Part shown: positions 46,433 to 59,279 of the stretch, one piece after another
Numbering within the stretch: position 1 is the stretch's first letter
Layout of the letters: each line of letters opens with the position of its first letter
DNA from: Isoetes taiwanensis
Taxonomy: Eukaryota > Streptophyta > Lycopodiopsida > Isoetales > Isoetaceae
Length of the DNA stretch: 64,000 nt
NCBI GenBank assembly: GCA_021234155.1
Contig: JAJEKV010000144.1
Coordinates: 1,364,001-1,428,000, forward strand
Direction: 5' to 3'
The notes under the pieces: generated by a model
What the model was told of the DNA's origin: nothing
Seen by the model: the letters and a program-made list of their open reading frames with translations, nothing else
Databases searched by the model: none
Program-made: the position numbers and the translations under genes

Positions 46433-46699
46433 GTAGGCAACATACCATATTTTCCAATTCTGCAATTTCTCAATTTCATGTTATATGGAAATGATGTATA
46501 GTTATGTTATATAAGGGTAGACCCATAAAATAACATACCAGTTATCTGGTGAAAGAAAAAGAGGGCTTGAACCTCAGTCGCCATATGACCACAAAAATAC
46601 CAAGGCGCCTTATATATGGCCCCAATTCCATGGTGATTCTCACTGGGACACCAGTAGAGCTAGTCAGCACAATTAGGATGTTTTGTTTATGTATTACAG
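46433..46699 (+). other. Candidate intron in the Penelope-like gene
   Basis: AAG/GTAGGC at 46430-46438 and TATTACAG/ATC at 46692-46702 make plausible splice sites, and the RT frame starts cleanly at 46700. The frame before the donor has a TAA one codon upstream, so the call is tentative. The interval contains a reverse-strand B-box-like GAGGTTCAAGCCCT (about 46570-46583). The acceptor side is also present in the inverted copy at the window's right edge. Confidence 0.4.
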
Positions 46700-48234
46700 A
46701 TCCAAGAATTTATTAGGAAGGACTGCCTAGAACCTGCACATTTGAGCAGCTTAGGAAAGAAAGACAAAAATAAAATTATTCATGGGAACTTTCTGTCTAA
46801 AATCTTAGATAAAATATGTCTACCCAAGATCATAAGTGCAGCCATGAATATGATATTAGGAGAAGTTGGCAAAAAAATCATGGATGATACCATGTTTAGC
46901 TGGAAGTATACTAAAAGTCTTCGGGACATATGCTACAAGCCATATCCAAATTTTGCAACAGACCGGGTGGTTAGTTGCCCTTGTAGAAATCCGGCTCTCA
47001 CAAATTTATGGACAATAGTGTAGGACATATCTGCACCACGGATGTAAATCTGATATACAATTTGACCTTGAGAGGTTTGTTCAAAAGAGGGTTAAATCAT
47101 ATTCCTGACAAAATGCTGGATTTGGTTGCTTTCAAAGAAGAAATTAACAGCCTGCGTTATACCCTTTTTTAGATGCACAAGTACACTTGTCTAGTACATG
47201 AAAATGATAGATTGGTCATTAAAAATAGCATCTCAGACTGTGCTATAATGGAAATAAAAAAAGCATGCAAGAAAGATTGCACAAGGAAGTTTGCATTCAA
47301 TGATGTATCAGTCATCAGAAATATGGAGTGGTTATGCCATAACTTCTACATCTCAGGCATGGACAAGGCATCTACTAACCCGGTATTTATTTGCCCAAGT
47401 TTTATTAGAGATCTAGCTATTAGAAGATTAAGCAGCAAAGACTTCACCTCATTGAAGAGCAACCTGAGCAAATCAAGATTAAGACCAAAGAGCAAATACA
47501 AAGTCTTATTGGCAACATGGACTTCGAATTTGATAGCCTCCCATATCTTTTAAGCTTATTTAAAGCACACAAGAAGGATTTCAGATGGATAACCAATGCG
47601 CACAATATCTATACAGAAATATCTCAACTTATTACGGCTGTCCTCAACAATATTTTGGATATATGGCCTTATATATCCAAAAAATTATGTACGAGTTTAT
47701 ACACTTTGATGACAGGAAAAGTTATTCCGTGTTGGGTTATAGATAATCTCCTCAACATCTTGCCCAACAACATCATCATCTTCAAACTCCGACTCATATT
47801 TCTCATCCTTGCTCCTCGAATACAATACGTATGTGGCATCCCTATGGGATTCTCGTGTAGCCCGTGCTGGTGTAACTTATACCTTGCCTGGTTTGAAGTA
47901 TCATTCATAGAAAACTTAGCAAAACACATAAGGTACAAGGATATTGAAAAGTTTAGATATACATTTTGGTATATGGATGATCTACTAGAAGTCAACTGGC
48001 CGATTATCAAAGAGCTTCTCAGCAGCATACAAGTTCCTAAAATGAGTACCCTAAGAATTTATGATATGCAAACCTTGGGGATCAAGGAAGAGACTGCAGT
48101 AAAATATGAGGAGGACCCAACAAGATGCTTTGGATATAAGGCAAACTTTCTAAACATGACCATTGAAGTACTCAATAGAGATATCGGATTGTATAGGACA
48201 TACAAATATGACAAAAGAGACAAACTGCCCTTTA

Positions 48235-48265
48235 CACACTGACCCCGAATTTTGGTCCACAGTGG
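48235..48265 (+). repeat. Left terminal inverted repeat
   Basis: It pairs with 59909-59939 with about five mismatches. The shared core is ACCCCG followed by TTTTGGTCCAC and GT-G. Confidence 0.85.
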
Positions 48266-51200
48266 TTTTTTAGTTGTACGGAAGTGTTGTTTTATGCCAA
48301 AAACAACACCAAAATGGCCCCAAAAGTCCACGTGGCCCGTTTATCCGGATTTGCACAAAGAGACAGTGGTTTTTTGGCAAAAAATCCCACGGTGGTCTTT
48401 TGGCAGAAAAAAACCACGCATAGAAAAAATTGACGTAGTTTTTGTGATTTTTTTGTCAACGTGTATTTTTTTCCTTCTTGACTGTTGTTTTTGGAGTAGC
48501 CACGCGTTGTTTGTCTTGTAAATAGCACATGTAGGTTCGAATATTAGTACACGTGGAAAACTAAAAAGGACAGTTGTTTTTCTCTTTTCCATTTGTGTGT
48601 TTTTTTTTTTCTCTATTTGTAGTTTTTTTAAGTTGACATTGTTTTCCCAAAAAAATATACATAATTTTCAAGAAATCCACATGTTTTGTATAAAAAAACA
48701 ATTTGTTTTCAAATGTTGTTTTCCTCAATGTGACATGTAGAAAGTAGAAAGTAGACGCATCATTTTTTAAAATAGTTGTTTTCAAATGTTGTTTTTGGGG
48801 AAAAAAAAAAAAAACCACACATGGCCTTTCATTTCTAGCGTTGTTTTTGGATCAAAATTTTAAAAACCACATAATTAGAAAAAAAATTGACATGTAGATA
48901 AAGCAATACTACTACGCGTAAAACAATATTACAAGTAAAACAATGTGTTGTTTTTACGGGAGAAACAATGTCACAAGTAAAACAATGCATTGTTTTTAAT
49001 ATCTAATAACCAATCAAACATTGACACGTGGCACACTCAAATAAAAAATTAATACAAATCACAATTTAAAGCCAATATAATCATATTTTATTTTTTTCTG
49101 TATGAATTTTTTTTGGGAATCGAGTATTGTTTTTGACCATTATTTCTAAGTGCTTGATTCCACAAACGTTCTTTATTTTATGCCACATATCTAAGGTTGG
49201 CAATTTTTTTATCATAAGTTCTTGTGTTAAGTTCTAATGGTACAAGAGTGGACACTTATAAAACTAAAACTATAGTAAACAATCAATTAAAATTACTTTT
49301 ATATTTACAATACAAGAACTTCATATCTTTAATATTTAACAATTGAAACCAGAGATTACATTCCAGAATTCCAAATGATGTTTACATTCCATTTTACACT
49401 TGATTACCCGCGATCGGCTTCTCTCTTTGTGTTAAAAAGCCAAGTTCAGGCGATGGCTATCCTGGCCTCAGTAAAGAAACCAACATTAAATCAATATCGG
49501 ACTCTGCTGTAAACTCACTAGCACAGAGCCAACAAAAATCATCTTGTAACAAATATTCCAGATCCATTTTATTCCGCTGCATTATCCAAGCAAAAAAGAC
49601 ATGAAACTGTTGAAAGGTTCAAGGTATGATGTACTCTGCCTGCACTGTCAGTATGGGATTTGAACCCAAGGGTCGAGTGGCAAGCTCCAAGCTCCATTAA
49701 GAGGCCTATTGCTTCAGGATTTTGAGCTTTTACCAGAAATTAAATACAATAATAATTAACCCGGTCTGAAGATTCAAAAATCGGCCTGTCATCGCCTACC
49801 TGCCATAGTTGCTGCTATATTTTTCAACCTGCTCTGTACCTAACCAGCCATAGTTCCTTCAACCTGCTCTGTACCTAACTAGCCACGAATGCTTTGTGAC
49901 TGGCCTGACCGACCTATCATGCAAAAACTTCTTAGATCTGTCTCTGTGCATAGAAAATAAACGAAAAAAAAAGAACCTCTAGATCTTTGTTCTCAAAAGA
50001 AACAAAGTGGCGAAAGATCCGGCCGCCCTAGGTGCTTGAAGCCCTAACTGCAAAAAGAGTAGCCAGGGGATCAAATTTTCTCCTGATTTCTCAAATGGAG
50101 CTCCCGCAAGGCCTCCGCTTTGCCCCATCCAGGCAAGAAAAGCTCGCAGATTTGTCAAGTTTTGAGCATTCTACACCTCGCGGAAAGACAGAGGCAACCG
50201 GATTTGAAGAAGTTGTAGAAAAAAATGAAGGCAGATGGCGTTACAGAGCTGCAGAGCCGGCCATGAAGAAACTTCAAAGGCTTGAGAAGTAAAATGCTTG
50301 GGCGGAAATGCTCTGGCAGAAATCGCCATAGCTGGAACCATAGCCATCCGGATCGCCATAGCTGGAACCATAGCCATAGCTGGAGAAAGATGCGCCAAAG
50401 CGGGAGAAAGAAAGCAATGGCTGTGATAAGAATCTTATCCATTAATCTCAGCCTTTCTTTATTTTGTAGCCAATAAAATCATAGGGCGAGGATCACGATC
50501 TTCGGCGTCCATCTCTATTGTCGAAGAATCAAGGCGTTAAAAAACGAGCCAATAAGATGACAATTACCAAGATCACCATCTGGGCCGTTTATCTTCATCA
50601 AATCTGAACCGTTATTCTCACATTTGATATTTGATGGGGCATTTTTCCACCACACATTTTAATTCTCAATTTTAGTTTTCAACCTAACTACTTCCATCTA
50701 CTTCTTGCAATCTTCAACAAGCCATATGGCCATAGCCAATAATATGGCTGGAACATATTGTTCATTCTCAATGAGTGTTGGGATTTTGGGGTTGAAATTG
50801 AAAATCTCTCGTCAAAAGCCAGTATCAAAGTCAGTGTTTTCCTATGGGTAAGTCAAGACATCAAAATCTTATGACAAGTTTTCCGTGGGTAATATCAATG
50901 CATTTTCTTTTTAGGTGCCTAGAGTTTGGAAATGCTACATATGCATTTCTAGCATTTTTACTTGGCGCCATATATCATAAGGTAAACTTGTGGGCCATGA
51001 TATGATCAATCCTTGGTCCTTTGTACTTCTAGAATGATTCTTTGGATAACCATAGAAACATTCTTTACAAAAGTTAGGTCTACAAATCCATAGGTAATAA
51101 ATGTTTATAATGGAATCTTGATGTCGTTCCACATGTGACACCAAAGCAAAGGGCATGGAAAAAATGATGTGGCCCTCCAGTTGGTGACATGGCATGCCAA

Positions 51201-51289
51201 GTAAGCAATGTCAAGTTTTGACTAGGCCATTAATGAAAAGATGTACATCTTTGGTTTTTCATGGGGTGACGTTGGCAAATTTTGGGTGA
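48266..51289. other. Left interior of the DNA transposon
   Basis: 48266-49100 is strongly AT-rich, with repeated TTGTTTTT and ACAAGTAAAACAATG words (about 48928-49000), probably subterminal transposase-binding or structural repeats. 49100-50000 has no recognised feature apart from a weak reverse-strand B-box (GGGTTCAAATCCC, about 49655-49670). 50032-50292 is open for 86 codons without a known domain. 50322-50395 is a short minisatellite of GCCATAGCTGGAACCATA units. 50400-51290 is featureless. Confidence 0.5.
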
Positions 51290-51800
51290 CATGGCATCTA
51301 GGCTCCAACATGTTTGAGCATAGGTGGCATGTTTGAGCCACCTTGGCATGTTTGAGCATAGGTGGCATGTTGGAGCCTAGGTGGCATGTTTGAGCCACCT
51401 TGGTATGTTTGAGCCTAGGTGGCATGTTGGAGCCACCTTGGCATGTTGGAGCCACCTTGGCATGTTTGAGCACGTTGCAGCCTAGGTGGCATGTTTGAGC
51501 CACCTTGGCATGTTGGAGCCACCTTGGCATGTTGGAGCCTAGGTGGCATGTTGGAGACCACGTGGCATGTTTGAGCCACCTTGGCATGTTAGAGCTTGCA
51601 TGGCATGCTTGAGCCAAATTGGCATGTTGGAGCCCACGTGGCATGTTTGAGCCACCTTGGCATGTTAGAGCATGCATGGCATGCTTGAGCCAAATTGGCA
51701 TGTTGGAGCCCACGTGGCATGTTTGAGCCACCTTGGCAAGTTGGAGCATAGGTGGCATGTTAGAGCCCGCATGGCATGTTTGAGCATGTTGGAGCCTAGG
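51290..51800. repeat. 19-bp minisatellite, array 1
   Basis: The monomers are mainly GAGCCTAGGTGGCATGTTT and GAGCCACCTTGGCATGTTG, alternating irregularly with variants (GCATAGG, GCCCACG). The 19-bp period has few stops on the minus strand, producing long cysteine/histidine-rich open frames that are not genes. Confidence 0.95.
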
Positions 51801-52154
51801 TAGTAGCCCATGCATTGATATAATCAGAGGCCTAGTTTCTACCGCCTGGGATGTCATTGCCAACACGAGTACCAACTACCCTAGATCCATATCTTCCTTA
51901 TAAGTTTCATCTGGACTCAGTTCTTGCACTAATCTTGATATGGGAAAAATAAAATCATCGACAAGGTTAGGGGGTACATGATGTATGGTCTACATTTAAG
52001 TATGTAGTCATTATTCTCGAGTTAAATTTCACTCAGGAGATACAACAGTTTCCACTTGCAAGGCTAAATAACAATGATCAAGACTCGCCTAGCTTTCTAT
52101 AACTAGAAATTAAAATTCGCCAACATAACTAATCTCGAATACCTAAGATTCGCC

Positions 52155-52365
52155 TACCATTCTAAATTACACCTATGTAACAACATGCCACGTAGGCTCT
52201 AATACGCCAACGTGGCTCCACCATGCCACCTAGGCTCTAACATGCCACCTAGGGTCAAGCATGCCACATCAGCTCCAACATGCCAAATACGCTCCAACAT
52301 GTCAAGTTCTCTAACATGCCAATGTGGGTCAGGCATGGCACCTAGGCTCAAGCATGCCATCTAGG
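52155..52365. repeat. Inverted-orientation units of the 19-bp minisatellite
   Basis: AACATGCCACCTAGGCTCT-type units run in the opposite orientation to array 1 and are more diverged. The same block recurs at about 55071-55281. Confidence 0.85.
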
Positions 52366-52387
52366 CACTCCGAGTGGGGATATGGCA

Positions 52388-53072
52388 CGTAAACCCTGTG
52401 CCTTGCTAGGTTATTGTAGGGTTTACGTTATGGAGGTCGGGCTTTGGTCCGTTGCACTTGGGACATGGTCGAGCAGCTGCTGTTGAAAACACGAGGCAGT
52501 AGAAATTGCAAGAATGGCTTATTCTCCTCCTAGTTTTGCAATTAAAAGTGTAGAGCGCCTTATGCAGTAGCAAAATTGTTTGGGGTCACTCGAATTGGCG
52601 ACTAGATCGAAACTCTGTTATTTCAGTTCTCATAGCTCCCCATGCATGTTTAGAAATGGTCCACCTAGTTATCAAAGAAGTCGACCACGTATCAAAGAAG
52701 TCCATTCCGGAGCCTTTGTACTGCCCGAACTTGGGTTTCTACACGGTCGACTGCAGGACACTTTGCGGAGGGATATGTTCTCCCGGACAGATCTTGAATT
52801 TTCTTGAGCCTGCTCGAAGCAAGTTACTTGAATGGAGAATTCAACGGTCGGATAGGGAAACCGGGTCCCGGCAAGGGAGGCATTGGCATTTGCCCTCCCG
52901 GAAGAGCACTGGTAGGAAAGCCTGCCTCGGTAAATCCAAACCCCATTTCGACAGTTTCTATTGCTTCTTGTTTTCAACTGCAGCTTCTCGACCATGTCTC
53001 AAGTGCAACTGAATAAAACTCGACCTCCATAACGTAAACCCTACAATAACCTAGCAACGCACAGGGTTTACG
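52388..53072. repeat. TIR-flanked module with telo-box hairpins, copy 1
   Basis: A 52-bp segment at 52388-52439 is repeated in inverted orientation at 53021-53072. Each TIR contains its own hairpin, CGTAAACCCT...AGGGTTTACG (10-bp perfect stem, 20-nt loop). AAACCCTA is the plant telo-box motif. The interior carries open frames (for example 52656-53012) without a recognisable domain. The structure suggests a small MITE-like or captured module inside the larger transposon. Confidence 0.8.
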
Positions 53073-54235
53073 TTTTGGAGGCCATACCCTATCCAGATTG
53101 GACCAGGATCTTGCACAATGTCATGAGGTAGTGGGAGGGCATTGACGCCAGAAGACGGAGCCCTAAAACCTTCCAGAAGAAGTTCGTCCCAAAGGTCCTC
53201 TCTAGAGGGTCCTTGGCCACAGACGGGCAATTCTCCCACCCCGGAACTGTGATCTGACTCTGCCAACGGACTCGAAACATCGGCATTACCCTGGAGACCA
53301 AGTTTCGTGGGCAGAAGACCACCCCCTCTCCAAGAAACGCCAAAGTAGGTCGTTTACTACACACTTGTAGTCAATTGGCATGGAGGTGGATGCTGAATAC
53401 CTCCTAGTGGGGGTAAGTGATTGATCCCACAGGAAAACCGGTAGTGGAACTTGTCCTCTAGGGTAATTTCGGCGTTCCAGACGATGTGGAGAGGTCGGAT
53501 CGCCAATCCGGGGCCTCCTCCATGCCCCAAAATCGAAAACGTGGTCTAAACCCTGTCAGGGCCAATGGTGGCCATCCCAATCAAAAATCGATGGTCTAAA
53601 GCTCGCCCGAAAATACCGGGGATTTTCCTGTACGCTCGCGGCCACTTGGCAAGCCAGCTGGCTGAAAATCAGGATTTTTCCCCGCCCAATGCATTAATTA
53701 TGAATTTCCGGAGCATAAACACAAAAAAAAACACAGATAAAAATCCGGGTCTCGAAAAAAGGTGAAATCTTGGCAGGATATGCAACATGACGCTGCACAC
53801 GCAAGAGAAAATGCACCGACAGTAGAAGCACAAGCAGAGGCATGAGACGAGCTTCCGAGCCAACCCCCTTTCGGAGGCCACCGGGTCGGTAACGTCCTAC
53901 TGAGCAGTGGAGCTAGCTTTTCTTCTTCGTGGTCACATGTATACCACCTAGCAGTCCTAGTGCTCCTATTGTCACTTCAATCTTCTACCAGGGCCTCAGG
54001 GTGAACCCCAAGTATCTTGTTCTCGCAGGCTAGTCCAAGCTGGGGGCTGAGGACGGGCTGGACCCCCACTCCGGAACCGAGAACTGGCTCTGCCAATGGA
54101 CCCGGAACATCCCCATTACCTAGGGGACCAAGTTTCGTGGGCAGAAGACCACCCCCTCTCCAAGAAACGCCAAAGTAGGTCGTTTACTACACACTTGTAG
54201 TCAATTGGCATGGAGGTGGATGCTGAATACCTCCT

Positions 54236-54715
54236 AGTTGGAGCATAGGTGGTATGTTGGAGCCCGCGTGGCATGTTTGAGCACGTTGGAGCCTAGGTGG
54301 CATGTTTGAGCCATTTTGTCATGTTGCAGCCTAGGTGGCATGTTTGAGCCACCTTTTCATGTTCGAGCCTAGGTGGCATGTTGGAGCCACCTTGGCATGT
54401 GGGAACCACCTTGGCATGTTTGAGCCTAGGTGGCATGTTTGAGCCACCTTGGCATGTTTGAGCACGTTGGAGCCTAGGTGGCATGTTTGAGCCACCTTGG
54501 CATGTTGGAGCCACCTTGGCATGTTGGAGCCTAGGTGGCATGTTGGAGACCACGTGGCATGTTTGAGCCACCTTGGCATGTTAGAGCCTGCATGGCATGC
54601 TTGAGCCAAATTGGCATGTTGGAGCCCACGTGGCATGTTTGAGCCACCTTGGCAAGTTGGAGCATAGGTGGCATGTTAGAGCCCGCATGGCATGTTTGAG
54701 CATGTTGGAGCCTAG
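54236..54715. repeat. 19-bp minisatellite, array 2
   Basis: Same monomers as array 1. Its first half (54236-54560) is nearly identical to the start of array 3 (57977-58300, offset 3740), and its second half matches the end of array 1. It is therefore a recombinant of the two. Confidence 0.95.
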
Positions 54716-55303
54716 GTAGTAGCCCATGCATTGATATAATCAGAGGCCTAGTTTCTACCGCCTGGGATGTCATTGCCAACACGAGTACCAACTACCCTAG
54801 ATCCATATCTTCCTTATAAGTTTCATCTGGACTCAGTTCTTGCACTAATCTTGATATGGGAAAAATAAAATCATCGACAAGGTTAGGGGGTACATGATGT
54901 ATGGTCTACATTTAAGTATGTAGTCATTATTCTCGAGTTAAATTTCACTCAGGAGATACAACAGTTTCCACTTGCAAGGCTAAATAACAATGATCAAGAC
55001 TCGCCTAGCTTTCTATAACTAGAAATTAAAATTCGCCAACATAACTAATCTCGAATACCTAAGATTCGCCTACCATTCTAAATTACACCTATGTAACAAC
55101 ATGCCACGTAGGCTCTAATACGCCAACGTGGCTCCACCATGCCACCTAGGCTCTAACATGCCACCTAGGGTCAAGCATGCCACATCAGCTCCAACATGCC
55201 AAATACGCTCCAACATGTCAAGTTCTCTAACATGCCAATGTGGGTCAGGCATGGCACCTAGGCTCAAGCATGCCATCTAGGCACTCCGAGTGGGGATATG
55301 GCA

Positions 55304-55988
55304 CGTAAACCCTGTGCCTTGCTAGGTTATTGTAGGGTTTACGTTATGGAGGTCGGGCTTTGGTCCGTTGCACTTGGGACATGGTCGAGCAGCTGCTGTT
55401 GAAAACACGAGGCAGTAGAAATTGCAAGAATGGCTTATTCTCCTCCTAGTTTTGCAATTAAAAGTGTAGAGCGCCTTATGCAGTAGCAAAATTGTTTGGG
55501 GTCACTCGAATTGGCGACTAGATCGAAACTCTGTTATTTCAGTTCTCATAGCTCCCCATGCATGTTTAGAAATGGTCCACCTAGTTATCAAAGAAGTCGA
55601 CCACGTATCAAAGAAGTCCATTCCGGAGCCTTTGTACTGCCCGAACTTGGGTTTCTACACGGTCGACTGCAGGACACTTTGCGGAGGGATATGTTCTCCC
55701 GGACAGATCTTGAATTTTCTTGAGCCTGCTCGAAGCAAGTTACTTGAATGGAGAATTCAACGGTCGGATAGGGAAACCGGGTCCCGGCAAGGGAGGCATT
55801 GGCATTTGCCCTCCCGGAGGAGCACTGGTAGGAAAGCCTGCCTCGGTAAATCCAAACCCCATTTCGACAGTTTCTATTGCTTCTTGTTTTCAACTGCAGC
55901 TTCTCGACCATGTCTCAAGTGCAACTGAATAAAACTCGACCTCCATAACGTAAACCCTACAATAACCTAGCAACGCACAGGGTTTACG
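55304..55988. repeat. TIR-flanked module with telo-box hairpins, copy 2
   Basis: This is a near-identical copy of 52388-53072 at an offset of 2916 bp, with hairpins at both ends preserved. Confidence 0.85.
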
Positions 55989-57976
55989 TTTTGGAGGCCA
56001 TACCCTAGCCAGATTGGACCAGGATCTTGCACAATGTCATGAGGTAGTGGGAGGGCATTGACGCCAGAAGACGGAGCCCTAAAACCTTCCAGAAGAAGTT
56101 CGTCCCAAAGGTCCTCTCTAGAGGGTCCTTGGCCACAGACGGGCAATTCTCCCACCCCGGAACTGTGATCTGACTCTGCCAACGGACTCGAAACATCGGC
56201 ATTACCCTGGAGACCAAGTTTCGTGGGCAGAAGACCACCCCCTCTCCAAGAAACGCCAAAGTAGGTCGTTTACTACACACTTGTAGTCAATTGGCATGGA
56301 GGTGGATGCTGAATACCTCCTAGTGGGGGGTAAGTGATTGATCCCCTGGGAAAACTGGTAGTGGAACTTGTCCTCTAGGGTAATTTCGGCGTTCCAGACG
56401 ATGTGGAGAGGTCGGATCGCCAATCCGGGGCCTCCTCCATGCCCCAAAATCGAAAACGTGGTCTAAACCCTGTCAGGGCCAATGGTGGCCATCCCAATCA
56501 AAAATCGATGGTCTAAAGCTCGCCCGAAAATACCGGGGATTTTCCTGTACGCTCGCGGCCACTTGGCAAGCCAGCTGGCTGAAAATCAGGATTTTTCCCC
56601 GCCCAATGCATTAATTATGAATTTCCGGAGCATAAACACAAAAAAAAACACAGATAAAAATCCGGGTCTCGAAAAAAGGTGAAATCTTGGCAGGATATGC
56701 AACATGACGCTGCACACGCAAGAGAAAATGCACCGACAGTAGAAGCACAAGCAGAGGCATGAGACGAGCTTCCGAGCCAACCCCCTTTCGGAGGCCACCG
56801 GGTCGGTAACGTCCTACTGAGCAGTGGAGCTAGCTTTTCTTCTTCGTGGTCACATGTATACCACCTAGCAGTCCTAGTGCTCCTATTGTCACTTCAATCT
56901 TCTACCAGGGCCTCAGGGTGAACCCCAAGTATCTTGTTCTTGCGAGGCTAATCCAAGCTTGGGGGGAGGACCCCGGACCCCACTCGGGAACCGAACTGGC
57001 TCGCCAATGGACCCGGAACATCCCCATTACCTAGGGACCAAGTTTCGGTGGGCGAAGACCACCCCCTCTCAAGAAACGCCAAAGTAGGTCGTTTACTACA
57101 CACTTGTAGTCAATTTGGCATGGAGGTGGATGCTGAATACCTCCTAGTGAGGGGTAAGTGATTGATCCCCTGGGAAAACTCGCCGTGGAACTTGTCCCCT
57201 AGGGTAATTTCGCCGTTCCGACGACGGGCGAGGTCGGATCGCCAATCCGGGCCTCCTCCATGCTCCAAAATCAAAACGTGGTCTAAACCCCCAGGTAGGC
57301 CAACGGTGGCCATCCCAATCAAAAATCGAGGGTCTAAAACTCATCCGGAAATACCGGGGATTTTCCTATACTCTCGGGGCCACTTGGCAAGCCAGCTGGC
57401 TGAAAACCAGGATTTTTCCCTGCCCCATGCATTAATTATGAATTTCCGGAGCATAAACACAAAGAAAAGCACAGATAAAAATTCGGGTCTCGAAAAAAGG
57501 TGAAATCTTGGCGGGATGTGCAAAAGATGACGCTGCACACGCAAGAGAAAATGCACCGGCAATGGAAGCACAAGCAGAGGCATGAGACGAGCTTCCGAGC
57601 CAACCCCCTTCCGGAGACCACCGGGTCGGTAACGTCCTACTAGGTAGTGGAGCTAGCTTTGCTTCTCCGTGGTCACATGTATACCACCTAGCAGTCCTAG
57701 TGCTGCTATTCTCACTTCAATCTTCTACCCGGGCCTCAGGGTGAACCCCAAGTATCTTGTTCTCGCAGGCTAGTCCAAGCTGGGGGCTGAGGACGGGCTG
57801 GACCCCCACTCCGGAACCGAGAACTGGCTCTGCCAATGGACCCGGAACATCCCCATTACCTAGGGGACCAAGTTTCGTGGGCAGAAGACCACCCCCTCTC
57901 CAAGAAACGCCAAAGTAGGTCGTTTACTACACACTTGTAGTCAATTGGCATGGAGGTGGATGCTGAATACCTCCTA

Positions 57977-59165
57977 GTTGGAGCATAGGTGGTATGTTGG
58001 AGCCCGCGTGGCATGTTTGAGCACGTTGGAGCCTAGGTGGCATGTTTGAGCCATTTTGTCATGTTGCAGCCTAGGTGGCATGTTTGAGCCACCTTTTCAT
58101 GTTCGAGCCTAGGTGGCATGTTGGAGCCACCTTGGCATGTGGGAACCACCTTGGCATGTTTGAGCCTAGGTGGCATGTTTGAGCCACCTTGGCATGTTTG
58201 AGCACGTTGGAGCCTAGGTGGCATGTTTGAGCCACCTTGGCATGTTGGAGCCACCTTGGCATGTTGGAGCCTAGGTGGCATGTTGGAGACCACGTGGCAT
58301 GTTTGAGCCACCTTGCCATGTTAGAGCCTAGGTGGCATGTTGGAGACTGTATGGCATGCTTGAGCCACCTTGGCATGTTGGAGCCCACGTGGCATATTTG
58401 AGCCACCTTGGCAAGTTGGAGCATAGGTGGCATGTTAGAGCCCGCGTGGCATGTTTGAGCATGTTGGAGCCTAGGTGGCATGTTGGAGCCACCTTGGCAC
58501 GTGGCATGTTGGAGCCCACGGCATGTTTGAGCCTAGGTGGCGGTTAGAGCCACGGTGGCATGTTGGAGCCTAGGTGGCATGTTTGAGCCAACTTGGCATA
58601 TTTAAGCCTAGGTGGCATGTTGTGAGCCACCTTGGCATGTTGGAGGCTAGGTGGCATGGTGGAGCCCACGTGGCATGTTTGAGCCACCTTGGCATGTTTG
58701 AGCCTAGGTGGCATGTTGGAGCCTAGGTGGCATGTTTGAGCCCACCTTGTCATGTTTGAGCCACCTTGCATGTTTGAGCCTAGGTGGCATGTTGGGAGCC
58801 TAGGTGGCATGTTTGAGCCACCTTGGCATGTTTGAGCCTAGGTGGCATGTTGGAGCCACCTTGGCATGTTGGAGCCCTAAGTGAGCCTGCATGGCATGTT
58901 TGAGCCTATGTGGCATGTTTGAGCCACCTAGGAATGTTGGAGCCTAGGTGGCATGTTGGAGCCCACGTGGCATATTTGAGCCACCTTGGCAAGTTGGAGC
59001 ATAGGTGGCATGTTGGAGCTGCGTGGCATGTTTGAGCACGCGTTGGAGCCTAGGTGGCATGTTTGAGCCATTTTGTCATGTTGGAGCCTAGGTGGCATGT
59101 TGGAGCCACCTTGGCATGTTTGAGCCTAGGTGGCATGTTAGAGCCACCTTGGCATGTTGGTGCCC
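57977..59165. repeat. 19-bp minisatellite, array 3 (longest)
   Basis: About 1.2 kb, or roughly 60 monomers, with more unit-length variation (for example inserted bases near 58620 and 58795) than arrays 1 and 2. It ends abruptly before the right subterminal repeats. Confidence 0.95.
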
Positions 59166-59279
59166 ACGTTATGCAAAAATAGGTGTTAAGTAATTGAAGT
59201 AGTTGAAGTAACTTGTGTTACATGGAATACTAGTATAAGAACATGTGACGTGCACGTGCATCACATGTAGCAAATCAAG

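Larger units (their letters stand above)
51530..57975. repeat. Higher-order repeat (unit ~2.9 kb) with an internal ~0.8-kb duplication
   Basis: Part of array 1 plus the body up to about 54235 is repeated from about 54446 at an offset of about 2916 bp. Within the second body, the block from about 56215 (AAGTTTCGTGGGCAGAAGACC) to about 57045 is repeated again to about 57870, more diverged. That block's end also occurs at about 53300 and 54130. The layout is array-body-array-body(extended)-array. Confidence 0.9.

Noticed and set aside
48059-48818. Several overlapping ORFs at the left end of the DNA transposon
   Set aside because: They cover T/A-rich subterminal sequence and TIR. No transposase motif was found.
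51222-51875. 217-codon reverse ORF rich in Cys, His, Met and Pro (also 54331-54636 and 58071-58481)
   Set aside because: It is the six-frame shadow of a 19-bp minisatellite whose unit happens to lack stops on that strand.
51290-59165. CRISPR-like repeat array
   Set aside because: Monomers are contiguous 19-bp units without unique spacers, in a plant-like context; this is a minisatellite.
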